In this document: positions 1 through 8,987 of the stretch, in pieces
Numbering within the stretch: position 1 is the stretch's first letter
How the letters are laid out: each line of letters begins with the position of its first letter
Source: Candidatus Zixiibacteriota bacterium
GTDB taxonomy: Bacteria; Zixibacteria; MSB-5A5; UM-FILTER-46-8
DNA: 64,000 nt
Direction: 5' to 3'
Assembly (NCBI GenBank): GCA_026983835.1
Contig: JALSTH010000116.1
Span: forward strand, 18,458-82,457
Made by a program: the position numbers and the translations under genes
The notes under the pieces: generated by a model
What the model was told of the DNA's origin: nothing
Seen by the model: only the letters and a program-made list of their open reading frames with translations
Database searches by the model: none

Positions 1-7
1 AGTTTCC

Positions 8-80
8 GCGGGAGTAGCTCAGCTGGTAGAGCACAACCTTGCCAAGGTTGGGGTCGCGGGTTCGAATCCCGTCTCCCGCT
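8..80 (+). tRNA. tRNA-Gly (anticodon GCC)
   Basis: Cloverleaf readable: acceptor GCGGGAG/CTCCCGC, D arm GCTCAGCTGGTAGAGC, anticodon stem CAACC/GGTTG with loop TTGCCAA, T arm GCGGGTTCGAATCCCGT. Confidence 0.97.
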
Positions 81-575
81 TTTTATTTTTCCATAAAAGC
101 ATTCCCGTTTTAACCAATAATAAAATAACCCTCCCGGGAACATATAGTAATATAGTCAAGTTTATATTTTTAAGCTTCTTAGGAGAGGAGAAATAGTTTT
201 TTTTATACTTGACTAAAGTTTAAGTGTATATTATATTTGTTAAGGTAGAATTTAGTGTTTTATTATTTAAAATAAAGTTTAATAGCAATTAAACAGTATT
301 CTTCGACTTCTTTGTGTAGCCCTAACTTACCGAATGTTCCTTGAAAACATTATATCATCCTTCGAAATGCTGTCCTGACTCATAATTATAGGAGCTATGT
401 CGAAATATAGGCTCATATTAACCCTGAACTATTATGTATTAGAGATTAGTTTTGCCAGTGCAAAATCATATCAAGATTAAACCGATTATCTAATTTTGTT
501 AGGAGGTGATGAATAAATAACAGAATAAGTTTTATAATTAAATTAAACTGAATGTTAAATTAACGAGGTGAGATA

Positions 576-1058
576 ATGATGCTAAGCTGGAAAAAGGCGA
601 TAATATTGCTTTTGGGAACAATTATCCTCTTCGGAACAGCAACCGTTTCATACTCAGCGATGTATCCTGTTTCGGATCGCTGGATGGTTGCGCATTCCGA
701 TGTAATTGTTACCGGTAAGATAATATCAATCACCAGTAATTACGAAAGCGACGGACTGATTTGGTCTTATGCCACTATAAGGGTCGCTGATCGAGTAATG
801 GGGATAACGCCCGATGAAGTCATTTTCAAATATCAGGGCGGCACAGTAGGAGAGGTAACTATGGGGGTCAGTATTTCTCCCAAATTCGAAATCGGCGAGG
901 AAGTTTTGGTTTTCCTCAAAAATGCCGATGATGGAATGTTGGAGATCACCAACTGGAATTTAAGCAAGTATACTCTTGTAAATGGTTCTTTTCTCGAAAA
1001 CGGAAAGACATATCGGGAGTATATCGATGAGTTAACCGAAATTATAAAAGCCCGTTAA
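576..1058 (+). CDS. Secreted protein of unknown function preceding a metalloprotease
   Basis: N-terminal signal peptide; RBS-like gaggtgag upstream; 15 bp before the next CDS. Confidence 0.75.
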   Translation: MMLSWKKAIILLLGTIILFGTATVSYSAMYPVSDRWMVAHSDVIVTGKIISITSNYESDGLIWSYATIRVADRVMGITPDEVIFKYQGGTVGEVTMGVSISPKFEIGEEVLVFLKNADDGMLEITNWNLSKYTLVNGSFLENGKTYREYIDELTEIIKAR

Positions 1059-1073
1059 GGGAGGAGGAATAAG

Positions 1074-2405
1074 ATGATGAGAAAACTATCTATAATCATA
1101 GCAATCGTTCTCCTTCCGACATTAGTTTTTGCGTATGTAATTGGAGACGGTGATTGGACCTATAAAACCGATCCGATGGGTGAAAACATATACTTCAACC
1201 CCAACTGCGCCGATGGGGGCTGCGGGAGTGATGAGGATCAGATAAATGCGCTTTGGCAGGGAGCAAAAGCCTGGCAGGATTGGGGGTTGGCTGAATTTGA
1301 ATTCCCTTACGGCGGGACTACCACCCGCAATAGTGTATTATACGACAATTGGAATATCGTCTTCTTTTCGCCTACCAGCAACGGTAGCGCCATAGCTGCT
1401 ACTTATTACTGGGTAAGCTCCGGGAATATGACCGAATGCGATATGATATTCTACGATGGTGCGTGGAATTTCAACGCCTATATGGGACCCTCCTATAACG
1501 AATTCGATGTTTGGGATATTGCCGCTCACGAATTTGGGCATTATCTTCAATTAGATCATTCCCCATATTATTATGCTACGATGTACGCATATTCCAATGA
1601 AGGTGAAACCTACAAGCGTGATTTATATTCCGATGATATCGCGGGGATACAGGCTATTTACGGAATGCAGGATCCATTCTCGGTAATTCTGGAAACCAAT
1701 GATGATTCCTACGCCCGTGTGTTCACCCAATCGGGGGGGAGCTTTTCTTTTACCGTGACCGCCTATAACAACACGAGTACCGGCAGGTATTTTCGAGCTA
1801 CGATCGATTTGATATTACCTGATGGTTCAGAATATGGTCCTTTGATGAATGTCAACAGTGTTTATATCGGACCAAACGCAACCCTTACTTACAACTCCAC
1901 ACAAAATATTCCCGGCGGCGCTCCCGTAGGCGAATACAAATACCGCGCCCGTATGCGCCATACCTCTTCGCCCTACGACGATTATGATGTAAGCTATTTT
2001 ATGTTCTGGGTTAATGGGACTGCCAAAGGCAATATGGGTGATATCAGCTATTGGAAGCTCCCCGAGGGGAATTTCGTCCCCGTTTACGAATCTCAAACCC
2101 CGGGATCGGACGGAAATGTCCCCGGAGTATTCGAGTTGAAGCAGAATGTTCCGAATCCATTTAATCCGACCACCAATATAAGCTTCAACCTATACGAAGA
2201 TGCTTCGGTTACTTTGGAAGTTTATAACATTCGGGGCCAGAAGATTAAAACTCTGATTGACAACAGGTATTCCGAAATCGGGCCTTATAGAGTCGTTTGG
2301 GATGCTACCGATAACAACGGCGCTCCGGTTTCGGCAGGCGTTTACCTATATAAATTGGATGTAGGGAACAAGACAGCGGTTAAAAAGATGATCTTAATCA
2401 AATAA
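1074..2405 (+). CDS. Secreted matrixin-like zinc metalloprotease with T9SS/FlgD-like C-terminal domain
   Basis: Signal peptide; HEFGHYLQLDHS zinc motif; C-terminus QNVPNPFNPTTNISF...GVYLYKLDVGNKTAVKKMILIK; RBS gggaggagg. Confidence 0.9.
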   Translation: MMRKLSIIIAIVLLPTLVFAYVIGDGDWTYKTDPMGENIYFNPNCADGGCGSDEDQINALWQGAKAWQDWGLAEFEFPYGGTTTRNSVLYDNWNIVFFSPTSNGSAIAATYYWVSSGNMTECDMIFYDGAWNFNAYMGPSYNEFDVWDIAAHEFGHYLQLDHSPYYYATMYAYSNEGETYKRDLYSDDIAGIQAIYGMQDPFSVILETNDDSYARVFTQSGGSFSFTVTAYNNTSTGRYFRATIDLILPDGSEYGPLMNVNSVYIGPNATLTYNSTQNIPGGAPVGEYKYRARMRHTSSPYDDYDVSYFMFWVNGTAKGNMGDISYWKLPEGNFVPVYESQTPGSDGNVPGVFELKQNVPNPFNPTTNISFNLYEDASVTLEVYNIRGQKIKTLIDNRYSEIGPYRVVWDATDNNGAPVSAGVYLYKLDVGNKTAVKKMILIK

Positions 2406-2437
2406 TGTTCCCTAAACTTCAAATTACCCTTTCGGAT

Positions 2438-2466
2438 GGGGAGGATTTAAAATCCTCCCCTTTTTT
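2438..2466 (+). terminator. Rho-independent terminator of the metalloprotease operon
   Basis: Palindrome GGGGAGGATTT-A-AAATCCTCCCC followed by TTTTTT. Confidence 0.9.
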
Positions 2467-2510
2467 ATTCCTCTTCCTCAAAAAGAATTTTTTACACCCA
2501 TAAATTATTA

Positions 2511-2539
2511 TTGACTTTTTTATTCGTACATCTTATTGT
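2511..2539 (+). promoter_or_regulatory. Candidate sigma70-like promoter of the ArsR-family gene
   Basis: TTGACT (2511-2516), 17 nt spacer, TATTGT (2534-2539); the -10 overlaps the inverted repeat at 2535-2558. Confidence 0.55.
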
Positions 2540-2558
2540 TGAGCATTCATTCAATAAT
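2535..2558. promoter_or_regulatory. Candidate ArsR/SmtB/CadC operator, site 1 (imperfect)
   Basis: ATTGTTGAGCA-TT-CATTCAATAAT, 7/11 matched arm positions; shares the ATTGTTGAG half with site 2. Confidence 0.65.
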
Positions 2559-2570
2559 AGAGGAGCTGAT

Positions 2571-2873
2571 ATGAAAAGCGATCCGAAAGAAAAGATACTA
2601 ATGCGGATGGCGGAAATCTTTTTTGTGCTTTCCGATCCAACCCGTTTAAAGATTTTATATTCAATGCTGGAGAGGAGTATTCAAGTATCGGAAATAGCGG
2701 AATTTGTTGGGATGAGCGTATCTGCGGTGTCTCATCAACTGAAGCTGTTGAGGGATAAGCATCTGGTAAAGACTTTTCGGCAGGGGAGGAAAATATTTTA
2801 TTCTTTGAACGATTATCATATCCCGGCATTATTGGCTTTAGCTCGGGAACATTCATCAGAAAGCAATTGTTGA
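2571..2873 (+). CDS. ArsR/SmtB family metal-responsive HTH regulator
   Basis: LSDPTRLKILYSMLERSIQVSEIAEFVGMSVSAVSHQLKLLRDKHLVKTFRQGRKIFYSL is a typical ArsR winged helix. ATG 2571 after aggagctgat; the ORF-track start at 2511 is a TTG coinciding with the -35 box. Confidence 0.93.
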   Translation: MKSDPKEKILMRMAEIFFVLSDPTRLKILYSMLERSIQVSEIAEFVGMSVSAVSHQLKLLRDKHLVKTFRQGRKIFYSLNDYHIPALLALAREHSSESNC

Positions 2874-2889
2874 GTATTTACTCAACAAT
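2866..2889. promoter_or_regulatory. Candidate ArsR/SmtB/CadC operator, site 2 (perfect)
   Basis: ATTGTTGAGTA-TT-TACTCAACAAT, perfect 11-2-11 palindrome overlapping the regulator stop codon, upstream of the P-type ATPase. Confidence 0.8.
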
Positions 2890-2922
2890 AGGCTTAGTTA
2901 TAAATACTAATATAGGTGTTAG

Positions 2923-5271
2923 ATGGAATCAAAAGAGAGAAATAAGTCCTGCAAATTGTCGGTCGAGGGTTTAGACTGTACCGATTGCGCCAGAAAAATA
3001 GAAAATGGGCTGGAGGAAATGGAAGGGGTGGGGAAAGCCAGAATAAATCTTATATCCCAGACTGTGGAAATCGATTTCGACCCGAAATTAACCGTCGTAG
3101 GAAATATAACGGAGAAATTGGGCAAATTGGGATATCCGTCAACTGCGATAGAAGAAAATGAATATACCCTCAAAGTCGAAGGGATGGATTGTGCCGACAA
3201 GGAAAGGATAATACGGAAGGCGCTTGAAGGGCTGGAATCACTTAGCGATATAAAGTTTGATTTGATAAATGAGCGTTTGACGGTGCGGATAAAGGCCGAT
3301 CTGGAGCAAATAATCAAAGTAGTAGGAAAAGTCGGATTTAAGGCGGTACCGATTAACCCCAAATCGAAAAATATGCCTCAAAATCAAGGTAATACCGATA
3401 TGATATCGACTGTGATCTCCGGAATAGCCGCCGTTTTGGGGATTATTATGAAATTATCACATCTCCCCGAACCGCTGATAATCGGGATTTTGTCGGTGGC
3501 GATAATATCGGGAGGATATAAAATTGCTATCAAGGGGATAAAGGCTTCCCTCAGCGGGGTTTTGGATATGAATTTTCTGATGACCATAGCGGTTATCGGA
3601 GCGGTGGCGATAGGCGCATGGGAGGAAGGAGCGATGGTTGTTTTCCTGTTTTCGCTGTCTCATTTGCTCGAACGAAGGAGTATGAATCGCGCTCGGAGAG
3701 CTATTTCCGATCTGATGAATGTAACGCCTAAAACAGCCTTGGTTATCAAAGGTGATGAGGAGATTATCACCGATGTCGAAAAGATTTCCGTTGGTGAGAC
3801 AATTATAATAAAGCCGGGAGAAGCCATCCCTTTGGATGGGGAGGTTATTGGTGGAGTTTCATCGGTCAATCAAGCTCCGATTACCGGAGAATCAATGCCT
3901 GTCGAGAAAAAAAGCGGGGATAAAGTTTATGCCGGCAGTCTAAACAATAATGGCATACTTAAAGTCAAAGTTGACAAACCTTATTCCGATTCAACTATCG
4001 CCCGAATAATACATTTGGTAGAAGAGGCACAATCGAAGAGGGCACCGATACAGCTTTTTGTGGATAGATTTGCGAAGTATTATACTCCATCCGTAGTAGT
4101 TGTCTCTATCCTTATCTCGGTTATTCCCACTTTGTTCTTCAATCAGCCTTTCTACAGCTGGTTCTACCGATCCTTGGTTTTACTGGTTATCGCTTGTCCC
4201 TGTGCCCTCGTTATATCCACTCCCGTATCTTTTGTTTCCAGCTTGACGGCAGCTGCGAAAAACGGGGTCTTGATTAAAGGAGGGGCATATATCGAAAGGG
4301 CAGCCCATATTAATGCATTCGCTTTCGATAAAACGGGGACCATCACCTATGGAAAGCCAATCCTAATCGATATCATTCCTCTCAATAATTTCAGCAAGGA
4401 GAAAATATTGGGCTTGGCGGCATCTTTGGAAAAATATTCCGAGCATCCGCTGGCGGAAGCAATAATAAATGGAATTGAAGGGAGAGGTATTCGTTTGCAG
4501 GAAGTTGATGAATTTTCCGCAATAACGGGAGCCGGCGTGGAGGGGATAATCAAAGGGAAAAAATATTATTTGGCGAATCATTCATTTTTTGAGAGGAGAG
4601 GAATTTGCGACGGCTCGGTACATCGGATTTTGGAGAAAGTGGAAAATAGCAATCAAACCGCAATCCTACTCGGAACCGAGAACAACTTGTATGGACTATT
4701 GGCGATTGCAGACGGTGTCAAGCAGGAAGCAGCCAAGACAATCACTGAACTTAAGCGAATAGGGGTGGAAAAAAGTTTTATAATCTCCGGCGATAATCAC
4801 AGAACAACGGAGGCCGTCGGTAAACAGGTCGGCTCGGATGCTTATTACGGGGAGCTTCTTCCGGAAAATAAACTTGAAATCATAAGAGATCACAAGGCGG
4901 ACGGTTTTAGAATCGCTATGGTTGGTGATGGTATCAATGATGCTCCGGCATTAGCCACTTCCGATTTGGGGATTGCGATGGGAACCGGTGGAACCGATGT
5001 CGCTTTGGAAACAGCCGATGTAGCGATTATAGGTGATGACTTGCGTAAAATTCCATTCCTGATCAGATTGTCGAAACAGACGATGAGAATTATAAAACAA
5101 AATATCTTCCTCGCATTGGGGATTAAAGCGATATTTATGATTTTGACATTTTTTGGGGCGGCGACTTTGTGGATGGCGGTTTTAGCCGACAATGGAGTTT
5201 CTCTTATGGTTATCTCAAATTCACTGCGTCTGCTCAGAACCCAAAAGATACTTAAAGCTTTTTCAATATAA
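2923..5271 (+). CDS. zntA: Zn/Cd/Pb-transporting P1B-type ATPase (ZntA/CadA-like)
   Basis: N-terminal HMA (LDCTDC), second degenerate HMA-like repeat (MDCADK), TGES, CPC, DKTGT, SEHPLA, GDGINDAPAL, C-terminal ADNGVSLMVISNSLRLL. Confidence 0.92.
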   Translation: MESKERNKSCKLSVEGLDCTDCARKIENGLEEMEGVGKARINLISQTVEIDFDPKLTVVGNITEKLGKLGYPSTAIEENEYTLKVEGMDCADKERIIRKALEGLESLSDIKFDLINERLTVRIKADLEQIIKVVGKVGFKAVPINPKSKNMPQNQGNTDMISTVISGIAAVLGIIMKLSHLPEPLIIGILSVAIISGGYKIAIKGIKASLSGVLDMNFLMTIAVIGAVAIGAWEEGAMVVFLFSLSHLLERRSMNRARRAISDLMNVTPKTALVIKGDEEIITDVEKISVGETIIIKPGEAIPLDGEVIGGVSSVNQAPITGESMPVEKKSGDKVYAGSLNNNGILKVKVDKPYSDSTIARIIHLVEEAQSKRAPIQLFVDRFAKYYTPSVVVVSILISVIPTLFFNQPFYSWFYRSLVLLVIACPCALVISTPVSFVSSLTAAAKNGVLIKGGAYIERAAHINAFAFDKTGTITYGKPILIDIIPLNNFSKEKILGLAASLEKYSEHPLAEAIINGIEGRGIRLQEVDEFSAITGAGVEGIIKGKKYYLANHSFFERRGICDGSVHRILEKVENSNQTAILLGTENNLYGLLAIADGVKQEAAKTITELKRIGVEKSFIISGDNHRTTEAVGKQVGSDAYYGELLPENKLEIIRDHKADGFRIAMVGDGINDAPALATSDLGIAMGTGGTDVALETADVAIIGDDLRKIPFLIRLSKQTMRIIKQNIFLALGIKAIFMILTFFGAATLWMAVLADNGVSLMVISNSLRLLRTQKILKAFSI

Positions 5272-6994
5272 TCACGGTGTAATCATCTGATTGAGGGGCT
5301 GTATCGCGGAAAGTTTTTAAATCATTCAACAGCTTGTTTGAAATCTCTTTCGCAGGTAAATCTCGGGAGCTGTTGATTAAATCAATTAATCTATCGGTGC
5401 CGTATTCCTCCCCTGAAGGGCTGAATGTTTCCGTGACCCCATCGGTATAGAATAAAATCAGGTCGCCGTTATTCAGGAAAACAGGCCTCTCCACATAATT
5501 ACAATTGGGAATAACTCCCAATGCCACTCCGCCTTCGGAAAGCTCTTCGACTTTGCCTTTCGATCGGAACAGTAATGGGGGATTGTGTCCGGCGTTTGAA
5601 AAAGTAAAAATCGAATTCTGGGAATCCAAAACGCCATAGACGGCGGTTACATAATTTCCGGATTCCACGCTTTCATAAATCAGGGAATTTACTTTTGAAA
5701 GAATTGTCCTTATGGCATAGTTGTTCCTTATTTCCGCTATCAGGCTGGCACGGAACGCCGCCATAATCAATGCCGCGGGGATACCCTTACCGGCGACATC
5801 GCCAATGGCTATACCGTATTGATTTTCCACGATTCTAATGAAATCGAAATAGTCCCCGCCGACTTCAATATAAGAATGATTTAATCCATAGATATCATAA
5901 CCGTCTATCTGCGGCTGCTCCTGCGGAAGGAAAGATAGCTGGATCCGCCGAGCTATCTTCAATTCTTCTTCAAGCTCACGCTTACTTAAAATCTCATTAT
6001 GAAGACGGGCTCGCTCGATTGCCACTCCAGCTTGAGAAGCGAAGGCTTCTAAAAGTGTAATATCTTCTTCGGTATATTTGTTGACCTCATCGGATTCGAT
6101 GTTAAATACCCCTACAATGTGATTATCGCTTTTAATCGGCACCACCATCTCGGAGGATGTATTTTTCCTGAACTTAAAATATCGGGAGTCGGCATTTACA
6201 TCGGGGACCAAAACGCTTTTCCCGTTTTTCGCCACCCAGCCAACCAACCCATCCCCCAACTTAAGTTTGATATTCTTCCGAAGCAATTCATCCCCACCCC
6301 TCGTTTTGGATTTCTCGAATTGGGGGGTCAAATCCCCCGTTTTCCGGTTTACAAGAAATATCCCCGCCATATCATAATCGATGACTTCGGATAAGCTATC
6401 TATAATTGTATCTAAAATCTCATCCAAACTTAAAGATGTATTCAGTTTTTTGCTTATCTCGAAAAGTATCTCTTTTTCCCGCCTATCTTTCTCCGATTTC
6501 TCTAAAAGTATCGCATTCTCAAGCGAAATAGCCATTTGGCCTGACAAGGTTATCAAAATATCCAAATCTTCCCGGTCGAATAACCTCCCACCTTCGGGAT
6601 TTAGCGCCTCAATAACCCCCAAAACCTTTTCCCGCCGTTTTATCGGAACACAAATCAACGCACCCGTTTTGAAATCCGCCATATTCTCATATCCGGTGAA
6701 GAACCGGGGATCGGAGCGGGCATTATCGGTAATAACAGGTTCCCCCTTCTCTGCAACCCAACCGGCGATACCCTGCCCAAAAGCTAAATGGGAAGACCAT
6801 ATCTTGGGGTTATCTTCACCCGCCTTCAGGTATAAATCCAACCTATTTAATTTAGGGTTAATCAGGAATACGGAAACCGCCGCCGCATTCAAATACCGCA
6901 AGGTAAGATTGAGGATGTTCTCCAACAACGGCTTAATCCTTAATTCGGAGTTTAGGGTCTCTGCGGCTTCCAATAAAAGGGCAACTTTATCCAT
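5252..6994 (-). CDS. Tandem GAF domains plus PP2C/SpoIIE (RsbU-like) serine phosphatase
   Basis: Two GAF-like segments; LARRIQLSFLPQEQPQIDGYDIYG..GGDYFDF..IGDVAGKGIPAALIMA...FYTDGVTE. Overlaps zntA tail-to-tail by 20 bp. Confidence 0.92.
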   Translation of the reverse strand: MDKVALLLEAAETLNSELRIKPLLENILNLTLRYLNAAAVSVFLINPKLNRLDLYLKAGEDNPKIWSSHLAFGQGIAGWVAEKGEPVITDNARSDPRFFTGYENMADFKTGALICVPIKRREKVLGVIEALNPEGGRLFDREDLDILITLSGQMAISLENAILLEKSEKDRREKEILFEISKKLNTSLSLDEILDTIIDSLSEVIDYDMAGIFLVNRKTGDLTPQFEKSKTRGGDELLRKNIKLKLGDGLVGWVAKNGKSVLVPDVNADSRYFKFRKNTSSEMVVPIKSDNHIVGVFNIESDEVNKYTEEDITLLEAFASQAGVAIERARLHNEILSKRELEEELKIARRIQLSFLPQEQPQIDGYDIYGLNHSYIEVGGDYFDFIRIVENQYGIAIGDVAGKGIPAALIMAAFRASLIAEIRNNYAIRTILSKVNSLIYESVESGNYVTAVYGVLDSQNSIFTFSNAGHNPPLLFRSKGKVEELSEGGVALGVIPNCNYVERPVFLNNGDLILFYTDGVTETFSPSGEEYGTDRLIDLINSSRDLPAKEISNKLLNDLKTFRDTAPQSDDYTVIILKKL

Positions 6995-7008
6995 AGTATC
7001 CTATACCC

Positions 7009-8196
7009 TCAAATTCTAAATAATACTTCTTCACGGTCGAATTGCCGCTTAGCTATGAAAACCGATAATGACGCCAATACGGCAGTCGATAAAAATACCA
7101 AGCCGATATAACCCCATTGAATGTTTCCCATAAGGGCTTCCTTCGCCACCAAACTGATATTGACGATTGGGACCAATGCTAACTTAAAATTTAGCTCGAT
7201 GCCGGGGACAAATGAAATCATCGACGGTATGATCACAACCATCATTGCCGGCGTCAGATAGCTTTGTGCTTCTTTATAACTTTTTGCAAACAGGGAAATA
7301 GTCATCAAGGTCGCGGAGAAAAGGCAGGATATCGGCAGCATCAAAAGTAAAAGCACAATAAAACTTAAGGGCTGTATCTTGAAAGCTATATCCGAACTTC
7401 CGGCCTCGAAATTCGCCATACCTATCTTCGCGGTTAGGGTGAGGGAAATCAAAGAAATCAAAGCAGTAATCATTGAGGCGGTGAAAATTGTCAGGAACTT
7501 GCCGGCAGCTATCTCCATCCTTGAAGCGGGTGAAGCAAGTATAGTTTCCAGTGTTCCTCTTTCCTTTTCCCCAGCCGTCAGATCAATAGCCGGATACATT
7601 GCGCCGACCATTGTTAAAATAATAATTATATAAGGGAGGAATATCGCTAAAGCGTAGCCGGACATCTTTTCTTCCGAAGCGACATTTTCCGTCCTTACAG
7701 AGATCGGATTTAAAATATGGACATCCGCACCAAGAACCTTTAACCGTTCGGAGACAACGCTATCTTTAAAGGCGGCAATTGATTTGGTTATCCTATTCCG
7801 AGCGAATTGGGATTTTATTTCCGCCGCATCATAATAAATTTTCACAACCGCAGAATCTCCCATTTCCACCGCGGTCGCCGCCGATTCGGGGATAACTACC
7901 GCCGCTCCCAGAGATTTGTCCGCAATCGCCGATTTATAATCATCAACCGAAACAACTTCCAACCCATCGGTTGAAGCAATATATTCCGAGAGCCGCGGAT
8001 AATTATCGGCACCCTCGATAGCTATCTTATGGGTTTCCGCCTTTGTTTTCTTTAATTGGGAACCGACAATAGTGGACATACCGACGGTCATCAGCGGGAT
8101 AAGGAGTAATGGCACAACAATCATCGAGATTAGTGTCCGCCTATCCCTTAAAACATCCAGGAATTCCTTTTTGTATATCGTTTTTACTTTGTTCAT
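7009..8196 (-). CDS. ABC-2 type transporter permease (NatB-like)
   Basis: Multi-TM with large extracytoplasmic loop; YKKEFLDVLRDRRTLISMIVVPLLLIP; GEKERGTLETILASP motif. Confidence 0.88.
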   Translation of the reverse strand: MNKVKTIYKKEFLDVLRDRRTLISMIVVPLLLIPLMTVGMSTIVGSQLKKTKAETHKIAIEGADNYPRLSEYIASTDGLEVVSVDDYKSAIADKSLGAAVVIPESAATAVEMGDSAVVKIYYDAAEIKSQFARNRITKSIAAFKDSVVSERLKVLGADVHILNPISVRTENVASEEKMSGYALAIFLPYIIIILTMVGAMYPAIDLTAGEKERGTLETILASPASRMEIAAGKFLTIFTASMITALISLISLTLTAKIGMANFEAGSSDIAFKIQPLSFIVLLLLMLPISCLFSATLMTISLFAKSYKEAQSYLTPAMMVVIIPSMISFVPGIELNFKLALVPIVNISLVAKEALMGNIQWGYIGLVFLSTAVLASLSVFIAKRQFDREEVLFRI

Positions 8197-8930
8197 ATCA
8201 CCTCGCGAATCGATTCGATAAATATATTATCGAGGTCTTCCATTCCCGTTTCGGAACGCATTTTATCTATACTGCCGGAACGGATCAGCTTGCCGCGATG
8301 AATAATTATTATTTCATCGCAGACCTTTTGAGCTTCATACATCATATGCGTGGAAAATATGACCGCTCTGTTTTGAGATTTGGCTTCATAGATAAGCTGC
8401 ACAATATTCTCCGAAGCGATAATATCCAAACCAGCGGTAGGCTCATCCATTATAAGGACTTTGGGGTTATGCAGCATAGTGCGAGCTATAGAGACCTTTT
8501 GCTTTTGGCCGGTAGAAAGTTTGTCGATTTTGGTATCCAAAAACTCTTTCATATCGAGTTGTTCGGCGAACTTCTCCAATCGCTTATTGGATTCCTTCTT
8601 GGGAATATCATACAGCTCGCCAAAATAACAAACCAACTCACGGGGAGTTAAGCGGCGATATAGTCCCGTATCCCCGGAAAGAAACCCTATCCTCTCTTTA
8701 GCCCTATCCGGTTTTTCCAAGATATTAATACCGTCGATAAACGCAGTTCCCGAAGTAGGCTTCAGCAGTGTAGCCAATATCCGAAGGGTCGTTGTTTTGC
8801 CTGCCCCGTTTAGTCCCAAAACTCCTAAAATCATCCCCGATTTACACTCGAAGGACAAATTATCAACAGCGATTATTTCTCCCCTCTTTTTATCCCTAAA
8901 TATTTTAAGCAGAGATTCAACCTTTACCAA
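8193..8930 (-). CDS. ABC transporter ATP-binding protein (NatA-like)
   Basis: Walker A GLNGAGKTTT, LSTGQKQKV signature, Walker B VLIMDEPTAGLD; 4 bp overlap with permease. Confidence 0.93.
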   Translation of the reverse strand: MVKVESLLKIFRDKKRGEIIAVDNLSFECKSGMILGVLGLNGAGKTTTLRILATLLKPTSGTAFIDGINILEKPDRAKERIGFLSGDTGLYRRLTPRELVCYFGELYDIPKKESNKRLEKFAEQLDMKEFLDTKIDKLSTGQKQKVSIARTMLHNPKVLIMDEPTAGLDIIASENIVQLIYEAKSQNRAVIFSTHMMYEAQKVCDEIIIIHRGKLIRSGSIDKMRSETGMEDLDNIFIESIREVI

Positions 8931-8987
8931 CTCAACTTCCTTTTACCGTTTTTGGTGTTAATATAATATATAATATTCCAGTTGGAA

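Noticed and set aside
2511-2570. ORF-track N-terminal extension MTFLFVHLIVEHSFNNRGAD of the ArsR regulator
   Set aside because: The TTG start coincides with a -35-like TTGACT and the extension runs through the operator; ATG 2571 has a good RBS.
6381-7019. 212-aa plus-strand ORF
   Set aside because: Antisense to the GAF-PP2C phosphatase; Ser/Lys/Ile-rich translation typical of a shadow frame.
8109-8651. 180-aa plus-strand ORF
   Set aside because: Spans the NatA/NatB junction on the opposite strand, both of which are strongly supported.
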